This document shows positions 61,937 through 64,000 of a DNA stretch of 64,000 nucleotides, piece by piece (the first letter of the stretch is position 1; every line of letters begins with the position of its first letter). The notes beneath the pieces were generated by a model, which was given only the letters and a program-made list of their open reading frames with translations, searched no databases and was not told the origin of the DNA. Source of the DNA: Marinobacter sp050379415 (lineage in GTDB: Bacteria; Pseudomonadota; Gammaproteobacteria; Pseudomonadales; Oleiphilaceae). Made by a program: the position numbers and the translations under genes. The stretch is taken from NCBI RefSeq assembly GCF_050379415.1, contig NZ_JBNRLS010000002.1:620001-684000 (forward strand), given 5' to 3'.

Positions 61937-63367
61937 ATGAGCACAGTAAATGCAAACCTGACATACAACTATAAGGTGGTGAGACAATTCGCCATCATGA
62001 CAGTGGTATGGGGTATTGTAGGAATGGCTATGGGTGTGCTGATCGCAGCGCAGCTCGTCTGGCCATCCCTCAACCTCGACCTGCCCTTTACCCACTTCGG
62101 CCGGCTCCGGCCGCTGCATACCAACGCCGTTATCTTCGGCTTTGGTGGAAGTGCCTTGTTTGCCACCTCCTATTACGTAGTCCAGCGTACGTGTCAGGCC
62201 CGCCTGATCTCGGACGGCCTGGCGGCGTTCACGTTCTGGGGCTGGCAGGCAATCATCGTGGCAGCAGCCATCACCCTGCCAATGGGCCTGACTTCATCCA
62301 AGGAATACGCCGAACTCGAGTGGCCGATCGACATCGCCATTGCAGTGGTCTGGGTAACTTACGCACTGGTGTTCTTCGGCACAATCATGAAGCGCAGCAC
62401 GCCACACATCTATGTGGCCAACTGGTTCTACGGCGCCTTCATCATCACCGTTGCCGCTCTGCACATCGGTAACAACATGGCCCTGCCGGCCACCGCCTTC
62501 AAATCCTACTCTGCATACGCCGGCGTGACCGACGCCATGATGCAGTGGTGGTACGGCCACAACGCCGTAGGCTTCTTCCTGACCGCGGGCTTCCTGGGCA
62601 TGATGTATTACTTCGTTCCCAAGCAGGCAAACCGCCCCGTCTACTCCTATCGTCTCTCCATCGTCCACTTCTGGGCTTTGATTGCCACTTACGTTTGGGC
62701 CGGTGGCCACCACCTGCACTACTCCGCACTGCCGGACTGGGCCCAGACCGCAGGCATGGTTATGTCCCTGATCCTCCTGGCTCCTTCCTGGGGCGGCATG
62801 ATCAACGGCATGATGACCCTGTCAGGTGCCTGGCACAAACTGCGCACTGACCCGATCCTGCGCTTCCTGGTGGTCTCCCTGTCCTTCTATGGTATGTCCA
62901 CCTTCGAAGGCCCGATGATGTCCATCAAGACAGTCAACGCACTGTCCCATAACACTGACTGGACCATTGGCCACGTGCACTCCGGCGCCCTGGGCTGGGT
63001 TGCCATGATCAGTATCGGCGCCGTCTATCATCTGATTCCCAAGCTCTGGGGTCTGCAGGCCATGTACAGTACGGCCCTTATCAACGTCCACTTCTGGCTG
63101 GCAACCGTCGGTACCGTGCTCTACATCGTTGCCATGTGGGTTAACGGCATCATGCAGGGCCTGATGTGGCGCGCAGTCAACGAGGACGGCACCCTGACCT
63201 ACAGCTTCGTGGAAGCTCTGGAAGCCTCCTACCCGGGTTACTTCGTCCGTTTCCTGGGTGGTGTCATCTTCCTCAGCGGCATGCTGATCATGGCTTACAA
63301 CGTCTATATGACCGTTCGTCAGAAAGAAGCGGTTGCAGCTGATAACGCAGCGGCTCAGGCGGCGTAA
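61937..63367 (+). CDS. ccoN: Cytochrome c oxidase cbb3-type subunit I
   Basis: Haem-copper catalytic subunit of the high-affinity terminal oxidase in the inner membrane. The 476 residues and about 12 helices show NYKVVRQFAIMTVVWGIVGM, the haem-ligand region FTHFGRLRPLHTNAVIFGFG, the copper site YGHNAVGFFLT and GGHHLHYSALPDW, and GHVHSGALGWVAMISIGAVY with the haem b3 ligand. It is the first gene of the ccoNO(QP) operon; ccoO follows after 15 bases. Confidence 0.97.
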   Translation: MSTVNANLTYNYKVVRQFAIMTVVWGIVGMAMGVLIAAQLVWPSLNLDLPFTHFGRLRPLHTNAVIFGFGGSALFATSYYVVQRTCQARLISDGLAAFTFWGWQAIIVAAAITLPMGLTSSKEYAELEWPIDIAIAVVWVTYALVFFGTIMKRSTPHIYVANWFYGAFIITVAALHIGNNMALPATAFKSYSAYAGVTDAMMQWWYGHNAVGFFLTAGFLGMMYYFVPKQANRPVYSYRLSIVHFWALIATYVWAGGHHLHYSALPDWAQTAGMVMSLILLAPSWGGMINGMMTLSGAWHKLRTDPILRFLVVSLSFYGMSTFEGPMMSIKTVNALSHNTDWTIGHVHSGALGWVAMISIGAVYHLIPKLWGLQAMYSTALINVHFWLATVGTVLYIVAMWVNGIMQGLMWRAVNEDGTLTYSFVEALEASYPGYFVRFLGGVIFLSGMLIMAYNVYMTVRQKEAVAADNAAAQAA

Positions 63368-63382
63368 CGGGAGAGAGATCAG

Positions 63383-63991
63383 ATGAAACACGAAATTATC
63401 GAAAAGAATATTGGTCTGATGATTATCCTGATCATCCTGACCATCAGCGGTGGCTTCCTGGTGGAAGTGGTGCCCCTGTTCTTCCTGAAGCAGACCAACG
63501 AGCCGGTAGAGGGCCTTGAGCCGCTCTCGGCTCTGGAGCTGGAAGGACGTGACATCTACATCCGCGAAGGCTGCCACGTGTGCCATACCCAGCAGATCCG
63601 TCCGTTCCGTGCGGAAACCGAGCGCTATGGTCACTACTCCGTCGCGGGTGAGTTCGTTTACGACCGCCCGTTCCTCTGGGGCTCCAAGCGTACCGGTCCG
63701 GACCTTGCCCGCGTTGGCGGCCGTTATTCCGATGCCTGGCAGCGCCAGCATCTGTATAACCCGCGCAGCGTGGTTCCGGAGTCCAACATGCCGGCGTTCC
63801 CCTGGCTGTTCGAGAACCGTGTCGATCATGAAAGTATCGATGACCGGATGACGACCCTGCAAACACTCGGTGTGCCCTACACGGACGAGCAGATTGCCGC
63901 TGCGTCCGCCGACATACAGGGTAAATTCGAAATCGAAGCGCTGGTCGCGTACCTGCAACAGCTGGGTACTGTGATTTCAGACAAACGGTGA
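63383..63991 (+). CDS. ccoO: Cytochrome c oxidase cbb3-type subunit II
   Basis: Membrane-anchored mono-haem cytochrome c of the cbb3 oxidase. The 202 residues have an N-terminal anchor (IGLMIILIILTISGGFLVEV) and the haem-binding motif Cys64-HV-Cys67-His68 (REGCHVCHTQQIRPFRAETE). The methionine ligand is in ESNMPAFPWLF. GGGAGAGAG precedes the ATG. It passes electrons from CcoP or a soluble cytochrome to CcoN. Confidence 0.97.
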   Translation: MKHEIIEKNIGLMIILIILTISGGFLVEVVPLFFLKQTNEPVEGLEPLSALELEGRDIYIREGCHVCHTQQIRPFRAETERYGHYSVAGEFVYDRPFLWGSKRTGPDLARVGGRYSDAWQRQHLYNPRSVVPESNMPAFPWLFENRVDHESIDDRMTTLQTLGVPYTDEQIAAASADIQGKFEIEALVAYLQQLGTVISDKR

Positions 63992-63995
63992 TCCC

Positions 63996-64000
63996 ATGGA
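63996..64000 (+). CDS. ccoQ: Probable start of ccoQ (window edge)
   Basis: ATGGA begins four bases after the ccoO stop and is cut by the window end. In cbb3 operons ccoQ follows ccoO at this point. Only position supports the call. Confidence 0.35.

Noticed and set aside
1..64000. Search for CRISPR arrays, tRNA/rRNA genes, prophage or IS elements
   Set aside because: No regularly spaced direct repeats, no cloverleaf or rRNA sequence recognised by eye, and no integrase or transposase reading frame. A tRNA scan was not possible, so a missed tRNA cannot be fully excluded.

Overview
The window reads as chromosomal DNA of a GC-rich marine gammaproteobacterium, most probably Marinobacter or a close relative. 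This is inferred from protein sequence and gene order, since there is no rRNA. Several blocks follow the order I recall from Pseudomonas: trxB-aat-bpt-infA/clpA-clpS-cspD; comEC-exbB-exbD-lpxK-ycaR-kdsB-ptp-murB; and hybrid kinase-gpx-alaA-small ORF-htpX. The block rluE-nudJ-mnmA-hflD-purB-roxA follows E. coli. Almost all of the sequence is ordinary core genome. I see no prophage, insertion sequence, CRISPR array, tRNA or rRNA gene.

Layout. 1-8 kb: the 5' end of aspS (minus strand, truncated by the window edge), fabR, then a minus-strand run of tadA, galE, ugd and a HIT protein, and the purine pair guaB-guaA. 8-15.3 kb: xseA, a PrpE-type acyl-CoA ligase, a cold-shock gene with a long leader, leuA divergent from an Lrp/AsnC regulator, and a TetR regulator. 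15.3-26 kb: proS, then a tightly packed minus-strand operon comEC-exbB-exbD-msbA-lpxK-ycaR-kdsB-ptp-murB for envelope and LPS synthesis. 26-32 kb: a DUF2062 protein, lolD-lolC for lipoprotein release, a small BamE-like exported protein, aguA-aguB for agmatine breakdown and an orphan MoxR ATPase. 32-38.4 kb: trxB and a complete N-degron module (aat, bpt, clpS, clpA) around infA and cspD. 38.5-45.1 kb: rluE-nudJ-mnmA-hflD-purB-roxA and a GNAT fusion protein. 45.1-52.1 kb: a LysR regulator, a SagS-like hybrid kinase, a glutathione peroxidase, alaA, a small unknown gene and htpX. 52.3-59.1 kb: the epmC-rhlB-pdxB operon, dsbD, tusA, a monooxygenase-fold protein and rlmM. 59.2-64 kb: a membrane diguanylate cyclase, an alpha/beta hydrolase, and the start of the cbb3 oxidase operon (ccoN, ccoO) behind Anr/FNR-like sites.

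Non-coding structure is where the window is most unusual. Two long, perfect inverted repeats (553-663 and 52149-52268) share a conserved core but have different arms, each perfectly self-complementary. They look like members of a dispersed structured repeat family. A second, smaller palindrome family (GGGGTCAG...CTGACCCC) has two copies between tadA and guaA. Other visible signals are a good promoter and leader for the csp gene, intrinsic terminators after csp, infA and clpA, and tandem Anr-like boxes before ccoN.

I did not find a clear new multi-gene defence or metabolic system. The best leads for something undescribed are the covarying repeat family, the orphan MoxR gene behind aguAB, the single LolC/E-type subunit, and the GNAT-plus-unknown-domain protein next to roxA.
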